Shown: piece after piece, positions 1 through 6,421 of the stretch
How the letters are laid out: each line of letters begins with the position of its first letter
Numbering within the stretch: the stretch's first letter is position 1
Assembly: GCA_021833825.1 (NCBI GenBank)
Contig: JAKBEL010000022.1
Coordinates: 1 to 44,804, forward strand
Source of the DNA: a bacterium
Lineage (GTDB): Bacteria > Babelota > Babeliae > Babelales > Vermiphilaceae
DNA: 44,804 nt
Direction: 5' to 3'
The notes under the pieces: generated by a model
Told to the model about the DNA's origin: nothing
The model's database searches: none
The model's input: the letters and a program-made list of their open reading frames with translations, nothing else
Program-made: the position numbers and the translations under genes

Positions 1-1
1 A

Positions 2-385
2 ACACACAATAAGTTTATCTCGGATATTTACGTCATTTCTCGTGAAGTACTCTCATTTCTAAATAATACAGTTTTTAAATATGCTTTTTGGGGCTTCACG
101 GCATCATGATAATGTGCGCACTATAAGTATGACACACAAACTATACTAGCGGGCCCCTTAAGCGGCACATTAACAAGTTATGGCATGTTTAAGCTAGCAC
201 ATGCAAAATATCCTGTTGCATTTCAAAATAGATGGTTTAAAGGAGCTTGCCTTACTTTACTCCTCTATAACGGCCTCCAAGATCTTAGTTCATCAGAACC
301 AGGCTCCGATGGTTATAAAATAAAGGATAACTTAAAACTAATACAAGAGCTCTCTGAAGTTAAAGAATCATTAATAAATGGATAA
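2..385 (+). pseudogene. 3' part of an interrupted gene of unknown function, cut by the window edge
   Basis: One reading frame is open from the window edge to position 106, meets two adjacent in-frame stops (TGA TAA, 107-112), and is then open again in the same frame from 113 to the stop at 383-385. The downstream part encodes a plausible globular tail with the motif SYGMFKLAHAKYPVAF and a hydrophobic stretch CLTLLLYNGL. An ATG at 185 has no good Shine-Dalgarno sequence, so an independent 66-residue gene is possible but less attractive than the tail of a gene disabled by nonsense codons. A GGGGCC-type terminator follows at 407. I do not recognise the family. Confidence 0.4.
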
Positions 386-406
386 AAATAGAAATTTGAT
401 AATTTT

Positions 407-434
407 ATAAGGGGTCAATGTGGCCCCTTATTAT
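407..434 (+). terminator. Rho-independent terminator
   Basis: A stem AAGGGG / CCCCTT is followed by a T-rich run. It is a diverged relative of the terminators after the three small secreted genes (1422, 2801, 5583), so the same terminator cassette occurs four times within 5.6 kb. Confidence 0.7.
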
Positions 435-445
435 TTGTTTATAAA

Positions 446-682
446 AACTTTTAATGCTTATAAATAACTTTTCCACGCAATGCCTTCGCGCAAAATATTA
501 TCCTTTAATGCTTGTGGAGCTCTATTAAAATCCACCACATCAATCTTCTGAGGAATATTAAGAGCATCGAGCATCGAATTGATCTGACCCTTTTTTAGTC
601 ATGGTCAATGGATTACCAGCATCAATGGCAATATCGATATCAGAGGTTCGTTGATAACTTCCTTTTGCCCGTGATCCAAAAG
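446..682 (-). pseudogene. Degraded second copy of the MNT nucleotidyltransferase gene
   Basis: Positions 466-682 are nearly identical to the 3' two thirds of the intact MNT gene at 1864-2151. The copy carries a one-base insertion in a T-run (six T plus A where the intact gene has four T plus CG, near 590-597), which shifts the frame. Similarity stops abruptly near 682, so the N-terminal quarter including the start codon is missing. Bases 446-466 still resemble the first codons of the neighbouring HEPN gene. It is a dead duplicate of the toxin-antitoxin locus about 1.4 kb away, with no intact HEPN partner. Confidence 0.85.
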
Positions 683-721
683 AACTCACTCTTACAAAAA
701 AACGTTTTCATCCATACCTAT

Positions 722-811
722 CCCCCCCCCATAAAATTAATTCATATTTGATATAAAATACTTAATAAATAGCCATTTTATTGACAATGCGGGGTGGGTA
801 TAGAGTAAACT
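722..811 (+). promoter_or_regulatory. Putative promoter region with C-tract and G-rich spacer, upstream of the 860 gene
   Basis: A run of nine C lies at 722-730. A consensus-like -35 TTGACA at 781-786 is followed by a G-rich 19-bp spacer and a weak -10 TAAACT at 806-811. The block from about 745 to the start codon is shared with the regions upstream of the paralogs at 2373 and 5147. A second -10 candidate TATAGT lies at 821-826. Which -10 is used cannot be decided from sequence. Confidence 0.4.
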
Positions 812-859
812 AAGCATTAGTATAGTAAAAATAACTATTTTTCATAACATGGAGAAATC

Positions 860-1396
860 ATGAAAAAGAGACTATTACTCTTAGTTTTAACCGTTTTGGG
901 CGGTGCTCCGATGCAGGCTGGAAGCTGGTTTGAAAGTTTCAGAAACTATTCACCATACCAATGGGGTTCATTTAAAAGATACGCACCTGAAAATGTTGCA
1001 TCCCGTTTAGCTACAATGCGATATCTATATGGAGATTCGGTTGATCAAAACCAAGAGCAACTCGTAAACAGTTATCAAACCTATCTAAAGAAAAAACTTA
1101 TAAACAAAAAAGCCCCCTATAATGCTCTTGTTAAAGAACAAAACAAAATTGCCGACGCAATTGCCTACGCCAAGAATTCACCAAGTATTACCCGCAGGAA
1201 TGATTTAATTAATGATTTAACTAAAGATCATGATTATGTGCAAAAAAGATTGTTTAAAAGAGAAGGACAACTTAACAGACTCAATGAGCTAACAGAACAG
1301 CTTCTACCAACAATACAAAGCACAAAAAACAAATTATTAAGACCAGGATCATACCACCAGTATCAACACCCTGATCAATACATTCTAAACTACTAA
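860..1396 (+). CDS. Small secreted protein, paralog 1 (variable-middle family)
   Basis: The 178-residue product has a Sec signal peptide (KKR, then a hydrophobic LLLLVLTVLGG core, predicted cut after MQA) and a mature N-terminus GSWFESFRNYSPYQWGSFKR. Residues 1-55 and the last 19 residues (LRPGSYHQYQHPDQYILNY) are almost identical to the paralogs at 2373 and 5147. The middle is different and longer here, lysine-rich and probably helical (QEQLVNSYQTYLKKKL). GGAG lies about 6 bases before the ATG. The promoter region and terminator are also shared with the paralogs. No known domain is recognised. Periplasmic or extracellular location is inferred from the signal peptide; a host-interaction role is only a guess. 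Confidence 0.85.
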   Translation: MKKRLLLLVLTVLGGAPMQAGSWFESFRNYSPYQWGSFKRYAPENVASRLATMRYLYGDSVDQNQEQLVNSYQTYLKKKLINKKAPYNALVKEQNKIADAIAYAKNSPSITRRNDLINDLTKDHDYVQKRLFKREGQLNRLNELTEQLLPTIQSTKNKLLRPGSYHQYQHPDQYILNY

Positions 1397-1421
1397 AATA
1401 TAAACTCTGTTTAATATTTTT

Positions 1422-1446
1422 AAGGGGCCAATTCGGCCCCTTTTTT
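1422..1446 (+). terminator. Rho-independent terminator of the 860 gene
   Basis: A GC-rich stem AAGGGGCC / GGCCCC with loop AATTC is followed by six T. It lies 26 bases past the stop codon. Confidence 0.85.
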
Positions 1447-1465
1447 ATTGATGTAGCAATCAAAA

Positions 1466-1876
1466 CTAAAAATCTATTGGTAAGTCCGCAATCTTTTTGA
1501 ATGTCGCAAAATAGTCATTTACGCGCCTGCAAATCTCGTGAGCATTTTCCTCATCATAATCATGAGTAGTCCCGTTTCTTGCTTCTGTTATGTCCAATAA
1601 CTCTTTAGTCGTTTCTTCACTGAGAAGACCAAGCGCAAAACATTGTCTAAACACTTTTTTGGGTGAATCAACCACTTCTGTATAACGAGCCTCTATATAG
1701 AATTTTAGAAACTTCCATGATGCCTCATAACACATCTCAAAATGTTTAATGAGTGATGCAACTAAACTCTCTCGTATGTCACTATCGATATCTGTTCGTG
1801 AAAATATTTTGATACTTCTTTCTAACGCCTGCAACGATTGAGTAAATTTTTGATGTTTATAGATTAACTTTTCCAC
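1466..1876 (-). CDS. HEPN-domain protein (HI0074-like) of a HEPN/MNT toxin-antitoxin pair
   Basis: This 136-residue all-helical protein matches the family once called nucleotidyltransferase substrate-binding protein (HI0074 type). The HEPN signature RX4HXY is intact as RNGTTHDY (R100, H105, Y107). In characterised pairs of this kind HEPN is an RNase toxin, and the partner MNT enzyme neutralises it by AMP-ylating the tyrosine of this motif. The gene starts inside the end of the MNT gene (13-bp overlap), so the two are translated from one message. All catalytic residues are present, so the toxin looks functional. Its start codon context GTGGAAAAGTTAATC is preserved as a relic near 446-480. Confidence 0.88.
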   Translation of the reverse strand: MEKLIYKHQKFTQSLQALERSIKIFSRTDIDSDIRESLVASLIKHFEMCYEASWKFLKFYIEARYTEVVDSPKKVFRQCFALGLLSEETTKELLDITEARNGTTHDYDEENAHEICRRVNDYFATFKKIADLPIDF

Positions 1877-2151
1877 GCAATGCCTTCGCGCAGAATATTA
1901 TCCTTTAATGCTTGTGGAGCTCTATTAAAATCCACCACATCAATCTTCTGAGGAATATTAAGAGCATCGAGCATCGAATTGATCTGACCCTTTTCGGTCA
2001 TGGTCAATGGATTACCAGCATCAATGGCAATATCAATATCAGAAGTTTGTTGATAACTTCCTTTTGCCCGTGATCCAAAAAGATAAATTTTGGCATCAGG
2101 AAAGAAGATCTCAATCACTTTGATTATCTTATCTTTTGGTATGTTACTCAT
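1864..2151 (-). CDS. MNT-domain nucleotidyltransferase, antitoxin of the HEPN/MNT pair
   Basis: This 95-residue minimal nucleotidyltransferase has the complete GSX10DXD motif (G26, S27, D38, D40) and a third acidic residue in KIDVVDF (D71), as expected for an active enzyme that transfers AMP to its HEPN partner. It is the first gene of the two-gene unit and overlaps the HEPN gene by 13 bp. Its ATG overlaps the stop of a short upstream open frame (ATGA at 2148-2151). A frameshifted, 5'-truncated duplicate lies at 446-682. Confidence 0.88.
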   Translation of the reverse strand: MSNIPKDKIIKVIEIFFPDAKIYLFGSRAKGSYQQTSDIDIAIDAGNPLTMTEKGQINSMLDALNIPQKIDVVDFNRAPQALKDNILREGIAWKS

Positions 2152-2249
2152 AATACTATTTTTCTTTCATTTAAAGCCTTTTTAAGTAGTTTAGCATATA
2201 GATTCATAGGATAAAAGAACTTGATTTCTTCACTCTCATCAATCTTAAA
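2148..2249 (-). pseudogene. Short gene remnant just upstream of the MNT gene
   Basis: A 33-codon open frame with no start codon ends in TGA overlapping the MNT ATG (ATGA). The encoded tail has a protein-like composition (IDESEEIKFFYPMNLYAKLL). It begins exactly where the conserved upstream block of the 2373 gene starts, so it may be the tail of an earlier operon member truncated when that cassette arrived. Family not recognised. Confidence 0.3.
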
Positions 2250-2293
2250 TCAATTCATATTTGACATAAATCCACAAATAAATAATGATTTTA

Positions 2294-2323
2294 TTGGCAA
2301 TAAGGGGGGGGATGGGGTAAACT
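2294..2323 (+). promoter_or_regulatory. Putative promoter with 8-G tract, upstream of the 2373 gene
   Basis: A -35 candidate TTGGCA (2294-2299) and a -10 candidate TAAACT (2318-2323) are separated by 18 bp that include eight consecutive G (2304-2311) and a further GGGG. The flanking sequence matches the other two paralog promoters, but the G-run length and interruptions differ. Confidence 0.4.
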
Positions 2324-2372
2324 AAGCATTAGTATAGTAAAAATAACCGTTTTTGCATAACATGGAGAAATC

Positions 2373-2774
2373 ATGAAAAAGAGACTATTACTCTTAGTTT
2401 TAAGCATTTTGGGCGGCGCTCAAATGCAGGCAGGAAGCTGGTGGGATCGTTTTAGAAACTATTCACCATACCAATGGGGTTCATTTAAAAGATACGCACC
2501 TGAAAGTGTTGCTTCTCGTTTAGCTACAATGCCATATCTATATGGCAAAGATGTTACTAAAGATCGGGACGATTTGATATATGATTATCACTCTGTGATA
2601 AATGATCGTATTAAATACCTCCGCAAGAACGGCCCGTACGATCTAAAATGGAGAAATGTGTATAGGCTATACAGCACACTTAAACCAACTGTAGAAGCAA
2701 TGGAAGCTGAATTGTTAAGACCAGGATCATACCACCAGTATCAACACCCTGATCAATACATTCTAAACTACTAA
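2373..2774 (+). CDS. Small secreted protein, paralog 2 (variable-middle family)
   Basis: The 133-residue product has the same signal peptide (cut predicted after AQMQA), the same mature start GSWWDRFRNYSPYQWGSFKR and the same C-terminus YHQYQHPDQYILNY as the genes at 860 and 5147. Its middle (about residues 57-113) is closer to the 5147 gene (DVTKDRDDL, HSVINDRIKYL, PTVEAMEAELL) and shares little with the 860 gene. One cassette-wide difference is P for R in ATMPYLYG. The start has GGAG about 6 bases upstream. Flanked by the shared promoter block and a strong terminator. Function unknown. Confidence 0.85.
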   Translation: MKKRLLLLVLSILGGAQMQAGSWWDRFRNYSPYQWGSFKRYAPESVASRLATMPYLYGKDVTKDRDDLIYDYHSVINDRIKYLRKNGPYDLKWRNVYRLYSTLKPTVEAMEAELLRPGSYHQYQHPDQYILNY

Positions 2775-2800
2775 AATATAAATTCTGTTTTAGATAAAAA

Positions 2801-2826
2801 AAGGGGCCAATTCGGCCCCTTTTTTA
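2801..2826 (+). terminator. Rho-independent terminator of the 2373 gene
   Basis: Stem AAGGGGCC / GGCCCC with loop AATTC, then six T. Same hairpin as at 1422. Confidence 0.85.
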
Positions 2827-2914
2827 TTCGCCAAAGCGTTACAATAGATATCTTTGCCATTTTTGTATAGACTGTAAATAATAAAATCATTTATAGTTCA
2901 AAAAGGTGAAACCT

Positions 2915-4468
2915 ATGCAAAGACTTCCTGTGGGCATTCAGTCTTTTGACATGATACGTGAACACAATCTGGTCTATGTTGATAAAACAGAACAGATATA
3001 TGATCTGGTGACTGGTAAAATGGGTTATTACTTTTTTTTGTCTCGCCCACGCCGCTTTGGCAAGTCTCTCTTGGTGTCAACCCTTAAAGAGCTCTTTCAT
3101 GGAAACAGACAACTTTTTGAATCATTATGGATTGCACAGAGTGATTATCATTGGCAAGAACACCAGGTAATTCATTTGGATTTTTCAACCATCTCAAGCC
3201 GATCATCAGAAGAGTTTCATAACAATTTTTCTTGGGAACTTGATCAAATAGCAACCCACTGGAATATTGATCTAAGCAAAGCGACAACAACTCAATCGAA
3301 ATTCAAAACTCTCGTTACTCAATTGGCCCAGAGCAAAAAGGTTGTTTTATTAATAGATGAATATGATCGGCCATTGTTGCAACATGTTACCAACATTGCT
3401 CTCATGAAGGAAATACAGGCAATCATGAGCGATTTTTATGCCACTGTCAAAGCGATGGGTAATAAAATATCATTTCTTTTCATGACCGGCGTTATTAAAT
3501 TCTCAAAAACATCAGTTTTTTCTGGCATGAATAATCTCATAGATTTAACCTTATCACCTGATGCAGCAACTCTACTCGGTTATACTGACACTGAGATTGA
3601 CCATTGTTTTCAACCACACATAGAGATGATTGCCAAAGAACAGGGAGTGAGTATTGCTAACGTAAAAGATAATATAAGGCATTGGTATAACGGCTATCAA
3701 TTTTCAAAAATACCTCAAACTGTATATAATCCATTTTCAGTGCTTATGTATTTGCAAACCAAAGATTTACGCAACTACTGGTTTGAAACAGGAACACCAA
3801 CATTTTTAGTCAATCTGATCAAGGCAAAACAGTATAACGTTGAAGATCTTGATCATGCTGAAATACACACCGATAGCCTAGCCGCATTTGAAATCGAGAC
3901 CATGAGGCTTATTCCACTATTATTGCAAACGGGTTATTTGACTATAAAAAGCTTTAATACTGAAACGAGTAATTATCAGCTTGGTTATCCAAATGAGGAG
4001 ACCAAAGCATCATTTTTACTCTACTTCATGGAGATGATTACCACCGCACAAACTGCTGATATAAGCAATGCTATTGCAAGACTCACCAAGGCCACTAATA
4101 GTGGTAACTTAGAAGAATTTTTCACAACGTTAAAGATTTTTTTTGCTTCAGTTCCTTATACCATGCAATTACCGCAAGAGAAATATTATCAGTCAATCTT
4201 CTATGTGATTCTCAGTTTAGTGGGCGCGTATGTTGATGCCGAGGTTGCAACTAACGATGGCCGCATCGATTGTACCATTACAACTCCAGAACATATCTAT
4301 ATCATTGAATTTAAACTTAATGATAATGAAGTTACAGCACTGAGACAGATTGAAGAGAAAAAATATTATCAAGAGTTCTTACATACAGGCAAAGCCATAA
4401 CATTAGTCGGTGTCTCCTTTGATATGGAGCAGCGCAATATTGGCAGATGGATTGCGAAAAAGATGTGA
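2915..4468 (+). CDS. AAA-ATPase-like / PD-(D/E)XK nuclease fusion protein (PF09820 type)
   Basis: The product (517 residues from the ATG at 2915) belongs to the ATPase family with an N-terminal PF09820-type AAA domain and a C-terminal PD-(D/E)XK nuclease-like domain. It opens with the family hallmark LPVGIQSFDMIRE..YVDKT. The Walker A-like motif is RPRRFGKSL (about residues 44-52) and Walker B is VVLLIDEYDRP (about 150). Near the C-terminus ID followed by IIEFKLN fits the D...ExK nuclease core. A GTG nine bases earlier (2906) is also in frame, but AAAAGGTGAA is well placed as Shine-Dalgarno for the ATG. The family is common in multiple copies in host-associated bacteria; its biological role is not established. 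Confidence 0.9.
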   Translation: MQRLPVGIQSFDMIREHNLVYVDKTEQIYDLVTGKMGYYFFLSRPRRFGKSLLVSTLKELFHGNRQLFESLWIAQSDYHWQEHQVIHLDFSTISSRSSEEFHNNFSWELDQIATHWNIDLSKATTTQSKFKTLVTQLAQSKKVVLLIDEYDRPLLQHVTNIALMKEIQAIMSDFYATVKAMGNKISFLFMTGVIKFSKTSVFSGMNNLIDLTLSPDAATLLGYTDTEIDHCFQPHIEMIAKEQGVSIANVKDNIRHWYNGYQFSKIPQTVYNPFSVLMYLQTKDLRNYWFETGTPTFLVNLIKAKQYNVEDLDHAEIHTDSLAAFEIETMRLIPLLLQTGYLTIKSFNTETSNYQLGYPNEETKASFLLYFMEMITTAQTADISNAIARLTKATNSGNLEEFFTTLKIFFASVPYTMQLPQEKYYQSIFYVILSLVGAYVDAEVATNDGRIDCTITTPEHIYIIEFKLNDNEVTALRQIEEKKYYQEFLHTGKAITLVGVSFDMEQRNIGRWIAKKM

Positions 4469-4567
4469 TAAGATTTAAGTTCTATTGATGATAATGCATG
4501 TAACACTTCTGGTCTATCTGAAAGTAGTGCTCTAAACATAATGCCTCTTTCTCTCTTGAGTTGTCTA

Positions 4568-4909
4568 CTAAATAGCACATCCAACACCCATAAATGTCAC
4601 ATATCTCTGGAGATCATATCTATAATGAAAATCACGCTGTCTAATAGCATCGGCTACAGCTTGTGGTTTCTCTTTCTGACAAGCAACTATCACATCAATA
4701 ATCGCTGCAGCATATGGCACATCAACTTTCTTCATATTAATATGATATAATCGAGGCTCTAGATCTTCTTTGGTCACATACTTCTTCCATCGACCATCAC
4801 ATCTGATTCATTGAGCTTTCTGTTTTTGTATAACAGAGAAAGAGCTTTCGCCAGCAAACATATATGATGATATAAATGATAACAGCAGTAGATATCTGAA
4901 GTTTTGCAT
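4568..4909 (-). pseudogene. Broken gene for a small secreted protein (in-frame TGA, then frameshift)
   Basis: A strong start (AAAGGAG, then ATG at 4909) begins a signal peptide MQNFRYLLLLSFISSYMFAG. Codon 34 is TGA (4808-4810), after which the same frame continues open for 80 codons to 4568 with clearly protein-like content (VDVPYAAAIIDVIVACQ). Past that stop, an overlapping frame continues as RQLKRERGIMFRALLSDRPEVLHAL and runs into the 3' end of the ATPase gene. CGA to TGA would explain the first lesion. Standard TGA stops at overlapping gene ends elsewhere (pheT, uppS) argue against recoding. Family not recognised. Confidence 0.6.
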
Positions 4910-5009
4910 AGAACTCCTTTTTTAGTATTTTGATGCCCATCATACAAATATGGTATGTGCTTGTAAAGATAATGGAGTCCTAAACGCCTAAAGTCTTTTC
5001 CCCTGTCTT

Positions 5010-5097
5010 CCCCCCCCTGAAAATCAATTCATATTTGATATAAAACTACAAATAAATAATGATTTTATTGACAATAAGGGAGGGGATGGGGTAAACT
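5010..5097 (+). promoter_or_regulatory. Putative promoter region with C-tract and G-rich spacer, upstream of the 5147 gene
   Basis: Eight C lie at 5010-5017. The -35 TTGACA (5068-5073) and weak -10 TAAACT (5092-5097) are 18 bp apart, with the spacer carrying GGG A GGGG AT GGGG. The block is nearly identical to the one upstream of 2373 apart from the broken G-run. Confidence 0.4.
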
Positions 5098-5146
5098 AAG
5101 CATTAGTATAGTAAAAATAACCGTTTTTGCATAACATGGAGAAATC

Positions 5147-5557
5147 ATGAAAAAGAGACTATTACTCTTAGTTTTAAGCATTTTGGGCGGCGCTCAAATG
5201 CAGGCAGGAAGCTGGTGGGATCGTTTTAGAAACTATTCACCATACCAATGGGGTTCATTTAAAAGATACGCACCTGAAAGTGTTGCATCTCGTTTAGCTA
5301 CAATGAGATATCTATATGGCAATGATGTTACTAAGAATCAGGACAATTTGACATATGATTATTACTCTGTGATAAGGGATCGTATTAAATACTTGCTCTC
5401 GAAGAACGACCCGGATAAAAACGATCTAAAATTGAGAAATGCGCATAGGCTATACGGCACACTAATTCCAACTGTAGAAGCAATGGAAGCTGAATTGTTA
5501 AGACCAGGATCATACCACCAGTATCAACACCCTGATCAATACATTCTAAACTACTAA
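5147..5557 (+). CDS. Small secreted protein, paralog 3 (variable-middle family)
   Basis: The 136-residue product has the family signal peptide, mature start GSWWDRFRNYSPYQWGSFKR and C-terminus YHQYQHPDQYILNY. The middle resembles the 2373 gene with substitutions and a 3-residue expansion (YLLSKNDPDKNDLKLRN against YLRKNGPYDLKWRN), so these two are the closest pair. The Shine-Dalgarno GGAG and the start codon context are identical in all three genes. Exported, function unknown. Confidence 0.85.
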   Translation: MKKRLLLLVLSILGGAQMQAGSWWDRFRNYSPYQWGSFKRYAPESVASRLATMRYLYGNDVTKNQDNLTYDYYSVIRDRIKYLLSKNDPDKNDLKLRNAHRLYGTLIPTVEAMEAELLRPGSYHQYQHPDQYILNY

Positions 5558-5582
5558 AATATAGACTCTGTTTAATATTTTT

Positions 5583-5608
5583 AAGGGGCCAATCTGGTCC
5601 CTTTTTTT
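5583..5608 (+). terminator. Rho-independent terminator of the 5147 gene
   Basis: Stem AAGGGGCC / GGTCCC with one G-T pair, then seven T. It is the third full copy of this hairpin and is slightly decayed. Confidence 0.8.
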
Positions 5609-5626
5609 ATTAGCTTTTTCATATAC

Positions 5627-5655
5627 TTGCAATTGTACCACGATTCTGGTACAAT
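5627..5655 (+). promoter_or_regulatory. Promoter and palindromic operator of the HigBA-like operon
   Basis: A -35 TTGCAA (5627-5632) and a -10 TACAAT (5650-5655) are exactly 17 bp apart. A perfect inverted repeat TTGTACC-N8-GGTACAA (5633-5654) fills the spacer and overlaps the -10. This is the expected layout for autorepression by the HTH antitoxin encoded second in the operon. A further 7-bp inverted repeat ATTGGTA / TACCAAT (5656-5662, 5695-5701) lies in the leader. Confidence 0.75.
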
Positions 5656-5724
5656 ATTGGTAATAGAGCATAATAATATCTATCTGGCGACCAATACCAA
5701 TGAAAAATAATTATATAGCATACG

Positions 5725-6084
5725 ATGGTAATGAACTTACAATCGAATGGTATTTTTACACATAAAGGAAAGAGTGAATCCCTCTCTTACTTTGAGGATT
5801 TACCAATAAGCCGCAAGAGAAAAGTTGCTTATATGTTTGAAGTTCTTGGAGACAGCGGAAAGATCTTCAATAAAGAAAAATTTCGCAACGAAGGTGATCA
5901 GATTTATGCAATAAAGGCTTCAGAGGATAGATTTCTCTGCTTTTTCTTCGATGGAGCAAAAATTATTGTCACTAATGCTTACACAAAGAAATCTGCAAAA
6001 ATGCCTCCACGAGAAAAAGAGAAAGCATTAAAAGCAAAACAAGATTATAATAATCGTGTAAAACAGGGAACGTATTATGAATAA
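5725..6084 (+). CDS. higB: HigB/Gp49-like toxin of the RelE superfamily
   Basis: The 119-residue product matches the phage-derived Gp49-like/HigB toxin family (PF05973): a strand pair around IYAIKASEDRFLCFFFDGAKIIVTNAY, then KKSAKMPPREKEKALKAKQDY, the usual tail with KxxxxPxxEIxxA. Such toxins cleave mRNA on the ribosome. It precedes and overlaps its HTH partner by 8 bp, the HigBA order. There is no clear Shine-Dalgarno before the ATG at 5725; an ATG two codons on (5731) is an alternative start. Transcription is probably controlled at the operator at 5633-5654. Confidence 0.82.
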   Translation: MVMNLQSNGIFTHKGKSESLSYFEDLPISRKRKVAYMFEVLGDSGKIFNKEKFRNEGDQIYAIKASEDRFLCFFFDGAKIIVTNAYTKKSAKMPPREKEKALKAKQDYNNRVKQGTYYE

Positions 6085-6406
6085 AAAAACAAAATCAACC
6101 ATTCAAGAATTCATAGACTCACTCAGTCCAAAAGAATTAAAAAAGTACAAAGAAGAACGCCAGGAATTTATTCTTTCTGAGCTTATTCTCGCTGCTATGG
6201 AAAAAGATAATATTTCTGTACGCAATCTTGCAAAGCTAGCTGGTGTTTCTCCTACTATTGTACAAGCAATGCGATCCGGCACGAAAAAAGATTTTACCCT
6301 ACAGAGTTTTTTGAAAGTGCTCAAGGGGCTAGGAAGTAAAGGACTCATGGTTGAACTTCATGGACAATATATACCATTGGATATACCTCTTTCAGCAAAG
6401 AGATGA
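6077..6406 (+). CDS. higA: HigA-like antitoxin, XRE-type helix-turn-helix protein
   Basis: The 109-residue product has a helix-turn-helix in the middle (about residues 42-85): ISVRNLAKLAGVSPTIVQAMRSG, then FTLQSFLKVLKGLGSKG, typical of XRE-family antitoxins. The start lies within the last codons of the toxin gene, so translation is coupled. It likely binds the 5633-5654 palindrome and neutralises the toxin. Length and order fit HigBA rather than RelBE. It ends 15 bases before the convergent gpsA gene, with no clear terminator between. Confidence 0.82.
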   Translation: MNKKTKSTIQEFIDSLSPKELKKYKEERQEFILSELILAAMEKDNISVRNLAKLAGVSPTIVQAMRSGTKKDFTLQSFLKVLKGLGSKGLMVELHGQYIPLDIPLSAKR

Positions 6407-6421
6407 GTATCATCTTTAATA

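Noticed and set aside
4808-4810. TGA recoded as a sense codon
   Set aside because: uppS, pheT and pgpA end in TGA at overlapping junctions with correct C-termini, and Trp is encoded by TGG throughout, so TGA is a normal stop here.
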